The notes under the pieces were generated by a model that worked only from the letters and a program-made list of their open reading frames with translations, was not told the origin of the DNA and searched no databases. 64,000 nt of DNA from Oscillospiraceae bacterium (lineage in GTDB: Bacteria > Bacillota > Clostridia > Oscillospirales > Oscillospiraceae), in assembly GCA_022793095.1 (NCBI GenBank), contig JAAWCD010000070.1, forward strand, positions 1 through 64,000, in the 5' to 3' direction. Each line of letters starts with the position of its first letter. Position 1 is the first letter of the stretch. The position numbers and the translations under genes were made by a program. Positions 15,874-23,638 of this stretch are shown in pieces.

Positions 15874-16374
15874 ATGGAACTGATTTTATTCAATACGGCC
15901 TTGGGGATGATGGGTCTGGCGGAGGAGGACGGCGCGGTCATCCGTCTCTACCTGCCCGGCTCACCGGCCCCGCGCATCATGACCCACGAAACGCCGCTGT
16001 TAGCGGAAGGCCGGCGGCAGCTGGAAGAATATCTGTCGGGCAGCCGTACGGGCTTTGAGCTGCCGCTGAAGCCCCAGGGCACGGAGTTCCAGCAGACGGT
16101 GTGGAAGGCTCTGCAAACCATCCCCTACGGGGAGGTGCGGACCTATGGCGAGATTGCCAGTCTGATAGGCCGCCCCAAGGCCAGCCGGGCCGTGGGCATG
16201 GCCAATCACAACAATCCGATTCCCATTCTGATTCCCTGCCACCGGGTGGCCGGCGCGAACAAAACGCTGACTGGCTACGGCGGCGGTCTGGCTATGAAGC
16301 GCCGGCTGCTGGAGATTGAGCACGCTCCCTTTTTAGATCAGCTCGCGGAAGAGGAGGCTGTCAATGGAAACTAA
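15874..16374 (+). CDS. ogt: Methylated-DNA-protein cysteine methyltransferase
   Basis: This 166-residue enzyme repairs O6-methylguanine by irreversible transfer of the methyl group to its own cysteine. The active-site motif is IPCHRV with Cys122. The helix-turn-helix stretch TYGEIASLIGRPKASRAVGMA is also typical. The ATG at 15874 gives the normal N-terminus; a TTG seven codons upstream is an alternative. It follows lexA and overlaps the next gene by 11 bases, suggesting a shared transcript. Confidence 0.95.
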   Translation: MELILFNTALGMMGLAEEDGAVIRLYLPGSPAPRIMTHETPLLAEGRRQLEEYLSGSRTGFELPLKPQGTEFQQTVWKALQTIPYGEVRTYGEIASLIGRPKASRAVGMANHNNPIPILIPCHRVAGANKTLTGYGGGLAMKRRLLEIEHAPFLDQLAEEEAVNGN

Positions 16375-16888
16375 GCTCATTGTCTGCGGCGGAAACGGCG
16401 CAGGGAAAAGCACTCTGGGCCGTGTTCTCGCGGACCGGCTGGGGTGCAGGTTTGCGGATATCGAGGACTACTATTTTCCGGAGCCTGACGCTGACTACCC
16501 GTATGAAGCGGTCCGGACCAGGGATGAGGTCCGCGCCCTGCTGCTCGCCGATCTGAATCAGCGCGGCAGTCTGGTGCTCGCCTCCGTCAAGGGAGATTTC
16601 GGCCCTGAAGCCGAATCCCTCCTGACTGCCGCGGTGTTTGTCCGTGTGCCGAAGGAGCTGCGAATGAAGCGTGTGAAGGACCGGTCCTTTTCCAAATTTG
16701 GGGCCCGGATGCTTCCGGGCGGCGACCTGTATGAGCGGGAATGTCAGTTTTTCGACCTGGTTTCCCAGCGTCCGGAGCTGGATGGGGCGGACTGGCTGGA
16801 AACGGCCTCGCTTCCAGCGCTGGAGGTGGATGGAACCCGCCCGGCAGATGATAATGCGGAAGTCATCCTCCGCTGGCTTCGCGGGTGA
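16364..16888 (+). CDS. P-loop kinase-like protein
   Basis: This 174-residue protein has an N-terminal Walker A motif (GGNGAGKST, residues ~9-17). It has the general layout of small nucleoside/adenylate-kinase-like P-loop proteins, with a later basic stretch (ELRMKRVKDRSFSKFGARM) that could be a lid. The substrate is not known. The ATG lies inside the end of ogt, with AGGAGG in front, so translation is probably coupled. A bidirectional terminator follows. Confidence 0.8.
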   Translation: METKLIVCGGNGAGKSTLGRVLADRLGCRFADIEDYYFPEPDADYPYEAVRTRDEVRALLLADLNQRGSLVLASVKGDFGPEAESLLTAAVFVRVPKELRMKRVKDRSFSKFGARMLPGGDLYERECQFFDLVSQRPELDGADWLETASLPALEVDGTRPADDNAEVILRWLRG

Positions 16889-16896
16889 GCAATCAA

Positions 16897-16927
16897 AAAA
16901 TGCGTGGTGCTTTGCACCACGCATTTT
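16897..16927. terminator. Bidirectional terminator between convergent genes
   Basis: Stem ATGCGTGGTGC / GCACCACGCAT with flanking A and T runs, between the P-loop gene (+) and rqcP (-). Confidence 0.93.
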
Positions 16928-16930
16928 AAT

Positions 16931-17173
16931 TTATCTCAGCTCTTTATACATTGCCGGGGCGTCATTTTTTCCCACGTGCTCTGACACCTGGAGCACTTCC
17001 ACACGAAGGGCCCGTTCACCAAAGTGAATCTCCAATACATCGCCCTCTTTAACATCGTAGGACGCCTTCACCGGCCGGCCGTTGGCGGTCACCCGAGCCG
17101 CGTCGCAGGCCTCGTTAGCCACTGTGCGGCGCTTAATCAGCCGGGATACCTTCAACCATTTATCCAAACGCAT
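16931..17173 (-). CDS. rqcP: S4-domain RNA-binding protein RqcP
   Basis: This 80-residue protein is almost entirely one S4 RNA-binding domain (MRLDKWLKVSRLIKRRTVA...GDVLEIHFG). The family member YabO/RqcP of Bacillus binds split 50S subunits carrying peptidyl-tRNA and drives alanine tailing in ribosome quality control. Its place downstream of hup, mazG and a flippase matches the yabM-yabN-yabO order in Bacillus. R1 copies lie between it and hup. Confidence 0.9.
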   Translation of the reverse strand: MRLDKWLKVSRLIKRRTVANEACDAARVTANGRPVKASYDVKEGDVLEIHFGERALRVEVLQVSEHVGKNDAPAMYKELR

Positions 17174-17193
17174 CGTTTGTTCTCCTTTGGGTT

Positions 17194-17232
17194 GTGCTTT
17201 TTAAAAAAGCTCAGCAAAGAACTTGAAACTGG
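17194..17232 (-). repeat. R1 bookend repeat, copy 7 (short stem)
   Basis: GCTTTTTAAAAAAGC hairpin followed by GCAAAGAACTTGAAACTGG. The hairpin faces rqcP. Confidence 0.7.
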
Positions 17233-17260
17233 CTGAACATACTGCCAAAAGCCCAGCTTG

Positions 17261-17301
17261 AAGTTCTTTTTGGTTCTTTTTCCTTCAAGAAAAGGACGAA
17301 C
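17261..17301 (+). repeat. R1 bookend repeat, copy 8
   Basis: AAGTTCTTTTTG tail then an imperfect stem GTTCTTTTTCC / GAAAAGGACGAAC. The hairpin ends 5 bases before the stop of hup. Confidence 0.8.
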
Positions 17302-17306
17302 AACAA

Positions 17307-17582
17307 TTACTTCTCCACCGCGTCCTTGAGCGCGCGGCCGGGCTTGAAGACAGGCACCCGGGACGCCGGAATCTCAATGGGCTCCTTGGTCTTGGGGTTG
17401 CGCCCGGTGCGGGCCGCGCGGTCCTTCACCTCAAAGGCGCCGAAGCCCACCAACTGGACCTTGTCCCCCTCCACCAGAGCTTCCGAAATCACGTCGATCA
17501 CAGCGTTCAGGATGTTCTCCGTGTCCTTCTTGGATAGGCCCGTCTTTTCCGCTGCCGCATTGATCAGTTCTGCTTTATTCAT
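17307..17582 (-). CDS. hup: Histone-like DNA-binding protein HU
   Basis: A 91-residue nucleoid protein of normal HU length. It has the dimerisation helices (MNKAELINAAAEKTGLSKKDTE split over the start), the GFGAFEV core and the DNA-bending arm RTGRNPKTKEPIEIPASRVP. It compacts and bends DNA without strong sequence preference. It lies between mazG and rqcP on the minus strand and has an AGGAGG-type site before its ATG. Confidence 0.97.
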   Translation of the reverse strand: MNKAELINAAAEKTGLSKKDTENILNAVIDVISEALVEGDKVQLVGFGAFEVKDRAARTGRNPKTKEPIEIPASRVPVFKPGRALKDAVEK

Positions 17583-17668
17583 TGTCTTTCCTCCTCAGTA
17601 TCGTTGGCTGCCGCCCTCACAAAATGCGGCGCCATTCTATAGGTTCTCCTAAAAGCGGTGTCCCGCCG

Positions 17669-18448
17669 TTAAGACTGTTTCGCCCGCTCCCACAGCGCGT
17701 TCAGTTCCTCCAAGCTCAGCTCCGTCAGAGGCCTGTCCGCTGCCGCTTCCACCCTGGCAAACCGGGCAATGAATTTATCGCAGGCCTTTGCCATGGCCTC
17801 CTCCGGGTCTACCCCGGCAAACCGGGCCACCTTTACCGCCGCGAACAGCACGTCGCCCAGCTCCTCCTCCACGTTGGCGTCCCCCGCCACCGCTTCCGCC
17901 AGCTCCGCCGTCTCCTCTGACAGCTTGGCCAACGCTCCGGAGACGTCCGGCCAGTCAAAGCCCGCCTTGGCCGCCTTCTGCTGCACCTTTTCCGCCCGCC
18001 ACAGGCCGGGCAGAGACCGGGCCACCGCGTCCAGGGCGTCCGTGTGGGTCTCCTGTCCCTTTTCCTTCCGCTTCAGCACCTCCCAGTTGTCCAGCGCCTC
18101 GCCCGTCCCCGGCGCCGTCCCCTCCCCAAACACATGGGGATGGCGGTAAATCAGCTTTTTGCACGCCTCGTCCGCCGCTCCGTTCAGGTCGAACCGGCCG
18201 GCGTCCCGCTCAATGTCCGCATGGAATACCACCTGCATCAGCACATCGCCCAGCTCTTCCCGCAAATGCTCTGTGCTGCCCTCGTCAATGGCCTCCGCGG
18301 CTTCATAGGCTTCTTCCAGAAAATTACGGCGGATCGATTTGTGGGTCTGCTCCATATCCCAAGGGCACCCGCCGGGGGAACGCAGGATATGAACAATCTC
18401 CACCAGATCATCCACCGTATACTTTTCTTTATACTTAAAATCTATCAT
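17669..18448 (-). CDS. mazG: Nucleoside triphosphate pyrophosphohydrolase MazG
   Basis: This 259-residue enzyme hydrolyses nucleoside triphosphates to monophosphates and may clean the nucleotide pool. Two MazG domains are visible, each with the metal-binding EExxE/ExxD pattern: FLEEAYEAAEAID...REELGDVLMQ and SEETAELAEAVAG...EEELGDVLFA. I start at the ATG at 18448 (MIDFKYKEKYTVDD) with AAGGCGG upstream; a longer frame to 18511 adds a basic, unconserved piece. It is probably co-transcribed with the flippase and HU. Confidence 0.94.
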   Translation of the reverse strand: MIDFKYKEKYTVDDLVEIVHILRSPGGCPWDMEQTHKSIRRNFLEEAYEAAEAIDEGSTEHLREELGDVLMQVVFHADIERDAGRFDLNGAADEACKKLIYRHPHVFGEGTAPGTGEALDNWEVLKRKEKGQETHTDALDAVARSLPGLWRAEKVQQKAAKAGFDWPDVSGALAKLSEETAELAEAVAGDANVEEELGDVLFAAVKVARFAGVDPEEAMAKACDKFIARFARVEAAADRPLTELSLEELNALWERAKQS

Positions 18449-18485
18449 ATTTTTCCGCCTTCTGCAAGCTATTTTTACATTTTTG

Positions 18486-20171
18486 TTACCGAATATGCAG
18501 GATTTTCCCAATCTTTTCTCCCTTTGGCATCAAAGCGAGGTCCTCCTTGGACAAAATCCGCAGGGCCAGCACCAAAATGAGGTAGATCACCCCTGCCACC
18601 GCAATGGCAGCCAGGGTGGCCAGTCCGTTGCCGGTGCGGGAGAGCTCCACCAGATTCAGCTCCTCGTTGACGGTCTGAAACTGCTCCATGCCCATCAGCA
18701 CCTTGGAGCCCAGGCCGTACACCCCCCAGGCGGCCCCGCCCATGATGAGGGCAGCGATGGCGGGCTTGAGAAAGACCTCGGAGTAATTGGGCCGGCCCGG
18801 AATCACCCGGGAGATCAGCATCAGGTCCAGCACGCACACCAGCCCGAAGCAAAACACATTGCCCAAGGGCGCACCGTGGATGTTGATGCTGGGAATGGCC
18901 ACCACGTTGTAGTTGACCAGAATCTTCACCACACCGCCAATCAGCATCACAAACACGGGCAGATTGACAAAGCCGTAAGCCTGAAGCACCGAATTGCACA
19001 CCAGCACGATGCACACGAAGATGGAGGCGATGCCCAGGGTGGACAGCAGAGATCCGGAAATGGCGAAGTCAATGTCGCTGTTCCCGAATAGGAGGCGGAT
19101 GATAGGCTCCCCCAGCACAAACAGGCCCACCCCCATGGGGAAAGAGAGCAGCGCCGACACTCGAAGGGAGGATGTGGCAATCCGGCTGGCCCCCAGCCGG
19201 TCCTGTTGGGTCCGCTTGGCGGTGATGGCCGGAATGACGGAGGCGGTGATGGCCGCCATGAGGGAGGCGGGCAGGTTGTAAATGGTGAGGGCTGTGCTGT
19301 AATTGCCGTAGAGATTGCGGCTTGCATCCTCCGTCATCTTCAGGGCGTGCTGAAGCTGGCCCTGGACCAGGGAGGAGTCAATCACTGTGATGATGCCCAC
19401 CATGGAAGAGCTGATGGTGATGGGGACGGCGACACGCAGCAGCTCCCGAACGATTTTGCCGGTATCCTGGGTTTTGGTGCTGGTTCCGGCGGGCTCTCCA
19501 GCCCGCTTGCGGAGAAAATCCAGAGCCATATAGAGCAGCGCCAGCATGGTGCCGATGGTGACGCCGGTGATGGCGCCGGCCGCGGCCACCTCGCTGTCCT
19601 GGCCCATCTTCACCAGATACATGGCCAGCCCCAGGCCGATGAAGAGCTTGGACAGGGCTTCGATAATCTGAGACACGGCGGTGGGCGTCATGTCGGCATG
19701 GCCTTGTGCATAGCCCCGGAAGGCGGACAGACAGCCCACGCAGACCACAGCGGGGGCCAGCGCCTTGATGCCCAGAGCGGCCTTGCTGTCGTTCATCAGA
19801 CCGGCCAGCTGCTCCGATCCGAAGTACATAATCAGGAACGAGATCAGGCCCAGGGTGAGAAAAGCGGTCAAAGAGACCCGAAACACCTTGTGGACCTGCT
19901 TCTGCCGGCCCAGGACGTTGGCTTCTGAAACCATTTTGGACACAGCCACCGGCAGCCCGGCGGTAGAGATGGTCAGAAGGACAGCGTAGACGTTGTAAGC
20001 GTTGTTGAAATCAGCGTTTCCCGCAGTGCCGATGATGTGGACCAGGGGAATTTTATAGAACATGCCGATGACCTTGACCACCATAATGCCCAAGGCCAGA
20101 ATAGCGGCGCCGCCGAAGAAGCTGTTACCGCCGCTCTTTCGATTGGGTTGTTTCAGTCTGGAATGTGCCAA
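18486..20171 (-). CDS. Polysaccharide/lipid flippase of the SpoVB-MurJ superfamily
   Basis: This 561-residue membrane protein has about 14 hydrophobic segments and the typical N-terminal pattern (FFGGAAILALGIMVVKVIGMFYK split at residues ~15-40). Relatives flip lipid-linked sugar precursors across the membrane; the position above mazG equals Bacillus yabM. The TTG at 20171 is chosen because GGAAGGAGG lies seven bases upstream. The longer frame would start inside an R1 repeat. The product may serve wall synthesis or sporulation. Confidence 0.88.
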   Translation of the reverse strand: MAHSRLKQPNRKSGGNSFFGGAAILALGIMVVKVIGMFYKIPLVHIIGTAGNADFNNAYNVYAVLLTISTAGLPVAVSKMVSEANVLGRQKQVHKVFRVSLTAFLTLGLISFLIMYFGSEQLAGLMNDSKAALGIKALAPAVVCVGCLSAFRGYAQGHADMTPTAVSQIIEALSKLFIGLGLAMYLVKMGQDSEVAAAGAITGVTIGTMLALLYMALDFLRKRAGEPAGTSTKTQDTGKIVRELLRVAVPITISSSMVGIITVIDSSLVQGQLQHALKMTEDASRNLYGNYSTALTIYNLPASLMAAITASVIPAITAKRTQQDRLGASRIATSSLRVSALLSFPMGVGLFVLGEPIIRLLFGNSDIDFAISGSLLSTLGIASIFVCIVLVCNSVLQAYGFVNLPVFVMLIGGVVKILVNYNVVAIPSINIHGAPLGNVFCFGLVCVLDLMLISRVIPGRPNYSEVFLKPAIAALIMGGAAWGVYGLGSKVLMGMEQFQTVNEELNLVELSRTGNGLATLAAIAVAGVIYLILVLALRILSKEDLALMPKGEKIGKILHIR

Positions 20172-20186
20172 TAGTTCGCCTCCTTC

Positions 20187-20222
20187 CTTCTTTTCTTGAA
20201 AGAAAAGAAGCAAAAGAACTTT
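20187..20222 (-). repeat. R1 bookend repeat, copy 9
   Basis: Hairpin CTTCTTTTC / GAAAAGAAG beside the flippase ribosome site, tail GCAAAAGAACTTTATGCTGG pointing away. Confidence 0.9.
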
Positions 20223-20314
20223 ATGCTGGCGCTACTGTGTTGGGCCCGCGCGGCTGAACGGCGAGGGCATGACCCCCGCCTCGCAGCGCTCTTTTCCCAA
20301 TTCCGGCTAGTCCC

Positions 20315-21616
20315 TCAGCCGAATAGCTTCGTCAGCGCGTAGCCGCTCACCTCGGATTTGATTCTGTTCAGGTCCAGAGTAAAATACCGTCCATTTTCAT
20401 ATATGACCTTTCCCCGCGCCATATTCATCACCACATCGGATCCCCGTGCGGCGAACACCAGATTTTCCACCACGTCATGGCAGGGGATGAGGTGCGGCCG
20501 GTCGAAGTCCAGCAGAATCAGGTCTGCTTCATAGCCGGGAGCCACCACGCCGGCCTTCCGGCCCAGGGCCTTCGCGCCGTTCACCGTGGCCATCTTCAGC
20601 GTCTCCCAAGGTGTGACGGCCATGGGGTCGTGATGGACGCCCTTGTGGAGGATCGCGGTGAGTTTGATTTCCTCAAAAAGGTCATGGCTGTTGTTGGAGG
20701 ACATGCCATCCGTGCCCAGAGCCAGATTGACCCCGGCCTTCTGCATGGCGGGCACGCCGGCCACGCCGGAGCCCAGCTTCAGGTTGGACACCGGATTGTG
20801 AACAGCAGTGATTCCCCGCTTAGCCATCAGCTCGTAGTCCCCCTGATTGCACCACACACAGTGCGCGGCCAGTCCGCCCCGGTCAAAGACGCCGTAGTGG
20901 TCCAGAATCTGAATGGGCGTCATGCCGTGGCGGCTCACGCACTCCTCATGCTCGCTCTTGGTCTCCGACACATGGACGTGCATGCCCAGGCTGTGGTCTG
21001 CGGCAAACTTCGCCAGGTACTTCCACAGTTCCGGCGCGTTGAAGGAGGTGTACTCCCCGTGGATGGACACATCCACCTTAATCTGGCCGTTGTTGTGGCC
21101 GTTCCAGCGCCCGGCCAGGGCGGCCAGCTCCTGGCAGGGGGGATAGTTGGCCGGATTGGCGCAGGGCGCAAAGCAGGTTGTTCCCCGTGCGATGTTGGCG
21201 TTTACTCCAGCGGCGGCTACCTCCTCGATGATGTCGTCGCAGAAGTAATACATATCTGCCACTGTGGTGGTGCCGCTGGCAATAAGCTCCGCCAGGGCCA
21301 GGCCGGTGCCCGCCCGGACGGCGCGGGAATCCAGCTTGTCTTCCGTGGGGAAGATATAGTTGTTCAGCCAATCCTGAAGGTCGTGGCCCCCAGCGAAGCC
21401 ACGCATCAGGGTCATGGGCAGATGGGTGTGGGCGTTGACCAGGCCGGGCATCAGCACCTTTCCGGCGCAGTTGAACACCCGGTCGTAGGTGCCGTTGGGC
21501 CGGGTCTGAGAAACCGCCGCAATCTGGCCGCCCTGAACGGACACATAGGCCTTTTCCAGCACGGGCTGCTGGTCGTCCATGGTGACCACCGCGGCGTTGG
21601 TGAAGAGAATCGACAT
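20315..21616 (-). CDS. mtaD: 5-methylthioadenosine/S-adenosylhomocysteine deaminase family amidohydrolase
   Basis: This 433-residue metal-dependent hydrolase carries the subtype III amidohydrolase motifs: NAHTHLPM, HVHVSET, AAHCVWC, and the metal Asp in ALGTDGMSSNN. Family members deaminate methylthioadenosine, SAH or adenosine to inosine-type products. The second ATG (21616) has AAGGAG at proper spacing, so it is preferred to the ATG three codons upstream. The downstream partner in metabolism is probably the purine nucleoside phosphorylase encoded just upstream on the same strand. Confidence 0.9.
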   Translation of the reverse strand: MSILFTNAAVVTMDDQQPVLEKAYVSVQGGQIAAVSQTRPNGTYDRVFNCAGKVLMPGLVNAHTHLPMTLMRGFAGGHDLQDWLNNYIFPTEDKLDSRAVRAGTGLALAELIASGTTTVADMYYFCDDIIEEVAAAGVNANIARGTTCFAPCANPANYPPCQELAALAGRWNGHNNGQIKVDVSIHGEYTSFNAPELWKYLAKFAADHSLGMHVHVSETKSEHEECVSRHGMTPIQILDHYGVFDRGGLAAHCVWCNQGDYELMAKRGITAVHNPVSNLKLGSGVAGVPAMQKAGVNLALGTDGMSSNNSHDLFEEIKLTAILHKGVHHDPMAVTPWETLKMATVNGAKALGRKAGVVAPGYEADLILLDFDRPHLIPCHDVVENLVFAARGSDVVMNMARGKVIYENGRYFTLDLNRIKSEVSGYALTKLFG

Positions 21617-21680
21617 AAGAAACATGACTCCTTCCGAATCAATTATCCCGTAATATCATGTAACCGCAAGACACAAAAAA

Positions 21681-22508
21681 TCAGGCCATCCGCTTCAGAC
21701 ATTCCCGGATAAGGCCGGAGAACTTATCCCGGCACGCCGCGGCCGCGTCCAGCACCTCCTGTTCGCTGAGGGGCTGGTTGAGGATGCCCGCCGCCATATT
21801 GCTCAGCAGCGTGAAGCCCAGGACCTTCATGCCGCAGTGGCCGGCGACAATGACCTCGGGCACGGTGGACATGCCGGCCGCATCCGCGCCCAGGGTGCGT
21901 GCCGCCCGGATTTCCGCCGGCGTCTCGTACTGGGGCCCGGGAAAGTACATGTAAACGCCGTCCTTCAGGGGAATCCGAAGCTCACGGGCGGCCTCTCGGG
22001 CCAGGGACTGGAGCTCCGGCGTGTAGAGGTGGCTGGAGTCAGGGAAGCGCACGCCGAATTCCGGCAGATTTTCGCCCCGCAGGGGGGATTCCAGGAAAAA
22101 TTTGATGTGGTCGGTAATGAGCATCAAATCACCGGCCTTCCAATTCTTGTTGATGCAGCCGGCGGCGTTGGTGACCACCATGGTGTCCGCGCCCAGCAGG
22201 CGGAGCACCCGCACGGCATAGGCCACCTCCTCATAGGAATAGCCCTCATAATGGTGCATCCGGCCCTGCATAACGGCCACAGGCTGGCCCTCCAGCATGC
22301 CGAAGACCAGCTGTCCTTTGTGGCCGGGCGCGGTAGAGGTCCGGAAATGGGGAATCTCTCCGTAAGGCACTGCCATGGCCTGCTCCACCTCGTCCCCCAT
22401 GTAGCCCAGGCCGGACCCCAGAACCATCAGGACCTTGGGCTGAAAGGCTCCGATTTTCTCCCGCAGGTAATTCGCGCTCTCCTGATAATCCGCAAAAGTA
22501 TACTTCAT
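21681..22508 (-). CDS. punA: Purine nucleoside phosphorylase
   Basis: This 275-residue trimeric-type phosphorylase splits inosine or guanosine with phosphate. Conserved parts are GSGLGYM, the phosphate-binding stretch GRMHHYEGYS, TNAAGCIN and the base-binding region AGMSTVPEVIVAGHCGM. The ATG at 22508 follows GGAGGGG; a start seven codons upstream lacks a site. It lies upstream of the deaminase gene, so a deaminated nucleoside could be passed to it for purine salvage. Confidence 0.94.
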   Translation of the reverse strand: MKYTFADYQESANYLREKIGAFQPKVLMVLGSGLGYMGDEVEQAMAVPYGEIPHFRTSTAPGHKGQLVFGMLEGQPVAVMQGRMHHYEGYSYEEVAYAVRVLRLLGADTMVVTNAAGCINKNWKAGDLMLITDHIKFFLESPLRGENLPEFGVRFPDSSHLYTPELQSLAREAARELRIPLKDGVYMYFPGPQYETPAEIRAARTLGADAAGMSTVPEVIVAGHCGMKVLGFTLLSNMAAGILNQPLSEQEVLDAAAACRDKFSGLIRECLKRMA

Positions 22509-22538
22509 TTTCGTCCCCTCCAAATGCACTGTTTCCCC

Positions 22539-22571
22539 GCTTTCTTGAAAGAAAGCTTGGCAAAGAACTTT
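22539..22571 (-). repeat. R1 bookend repeat, copy 10
   Basis: Short hairpin GCTTTC / GAAAGC, tail GCAAAGAACTTTAAGCTG (one G bulged). The hairpin faces punA. Confidence 0.8.
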
Positions 22572-22606
22572 AAGCTGATTCTACTTCGGTCAACGCAATT
22601 CCGGAA

Positions 22607-22628
22607 GGCCCGATGACCCCATCGGGCC
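22607..22628. repeat. R3 palindrome, copy 1
   Basis: GGCCCGATGA / CCCC / ATCGGGCC, a near-perfect hairpin. Related copies lie at 22681 and 42332. Confidence 0.7.
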
Positions 22629-22680
22629 GGCGGTACAGGGCGGCAATCCCCTCATGCACCAATGCGAAAACCGGAGGAAC

Positions 22681-22702
22681 GGCCCGATGAGGCCATCGGG
22701 CC
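22681..22702. repeat. R3 palindrome, copy 2
   Basis: GGCCCGATGAGGCCATCGGG plus CC; the same stem as copy 1 with a different loop. Confidence 0.7.
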
Positions 22703-22741
22703 CTACAGGTTTGCGGTGTCTGCCATAAATGTGCAGTTTAA

Positions 22742-22780
22742 AGCTCTTTTCGGTTCTCTTTCTTCCAAGAAAGAGAACCG
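22742..22780 (+). repeat. R1 bookend repeat, copy 11
   Basis: Tail AAGCTCTTTTC, long hairpin GGTTCTCTTTC / GAAAGAGAACC, a stem sequence unlike the other copies but fully paired. It ends 8 bases before the stop of the zinc-ribbon gene. Confidence 0.85.
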
Positions 22781-22788
22781 AAAAAGCC

Positions 22789-23181
22789 TTAAAGCTTTCC
22801 GCCGCAGTCCTTGCAGAAATGATCTTCCTTGCCGCAGGGCGCGCCGCAGGAGGGGCAGGGACGGCTGTTTTTGAGGAGGACCACCCGCTCCTTCAGCTCG
22901 TCAATCTGGCCGTTTTTCTCGTCCAGATCGCTGAGAACGGCTTCCATCGCCTCTACATCCACCATCTCCCCCTGGTGGGCTCCGTAAAGCATCCGGCCCG
23001 CCTCCTGGAGCAGGTCCGACACTTCCCCGTTCAGGTCGAAAATCTGCAAATTCAGCTTGGTGACATCCACCAGATTGCCCGCCCGCCGGGTGGCGCTCCG
23101 GGCTGTGTTCCCGGCGGCTCCCCCCACCTTTCCTGCGGTGTGCCGCACCCGGTCAATCAGGTCCCATACTCGCTCGTCCAT
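22789..23181 (-). CDS. Zinc-ribbon protein with coiled-coil region
   Basis: This 130-residue protein ends in a four-cysteine zinc ribbon (CPSCGAPCGKEDHFCKDCGG). The middle part (MVDVEAMEAVLSDLDEKNGQ and following) is charged and helical and may form a coiled coil. The N-terminal half is small and basic. I do not recognise a specific family; such proteins often act as scaffolds or nucleic-acid binders. It has its own promoter at 23224-23252. Confidence 0.75.
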   Translation of the reverse strand: MDERVWDLIDRVRHTAGKVGGAAGNTARSATRRAGNLVDVTKLNLQIFDLNGEVSDLLQEAGRMLYGAHQGEMVDVEAMEAVLSDLDEKNGQIDELKERVVLLKNSRPCPSCGAPCGKEDHFCKDCGGKL

Positions 23182-23223
23182 GGTAATATTCCCCTTTCTG
23201 CACGCCGCGATTCAGTGAATCTC

Positions 23224-23252
23224 ATTGTACACCTCTCTGGAGAAAAATGCAA
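23224..23252 (-). promoter_or_regulatory. Promoter of the zinc-ribbon gene
   Basis: Read on the minus strand: TTGCAT (23252-23247), a 17-base spacer and TACAAT (23229-23224). Confidence 0.8.
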
Positions 23253-23401
23253 CAAAAGCGCTTGAATTTACACCATCTTAAGGTTTTTTTCATCTTCTGG
23301 TCTTCTTGTAACCAGCGGAGGAAACGGATTGCCGCGCCGGTCCTCCTGGGGCTCCCTGCAATGGCTGGGGAAGTCTGCCGCACCCTTCCCCTAGCCGAGG
23401 A

Positions 23402-23630
23402 AAAGACCGCCCGAAGGCGGTCTTTCAGCTTGTCGAAAAAGAGGAAAATAAAAATAGGATGACAAAACTGCCAGGGCTTAGAGTGGGGGGATAGTGTGAA
23501 AGGGGGGCGAAGCCCCCGCTTTCGCGTGCAGTCACCCGCCCGCAGGCGACTGATTTCGTCAGAATGACGAAATCAGCTTCAGGCTGTCGACTTTTTCGAC
23601 AGCCTGAAAGACCGCCCGAAGGCGGTCTTT
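23402..23630 (-). repeat. R2 element, copy C, flanked by duplicated hairpins
   Basis: The R2 core is at ~23480-23545. Hairpin 2 (CTGATTTCGTC / GACGAAATCAG) and hairpin 1 (CAGGCTGTCGA / TCGACAGCCTG) lie to the right. Identical 24-base hairpins (AAAGACCGCC / GGCGGTCTTT) sit at both ends (23402-23425 and 23607-23630). The right one is the likely terminator of the minus-strand gene ending at 23639. Confidence 0.9.
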
Positions 23631-23638
23631 TCCAGCCG

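Noticed and set aside
22600..22720. CRISPR-like array from R3 repeats
   Set aside because: Only two palindromes with unlike spacing and no third unit or cas genes.
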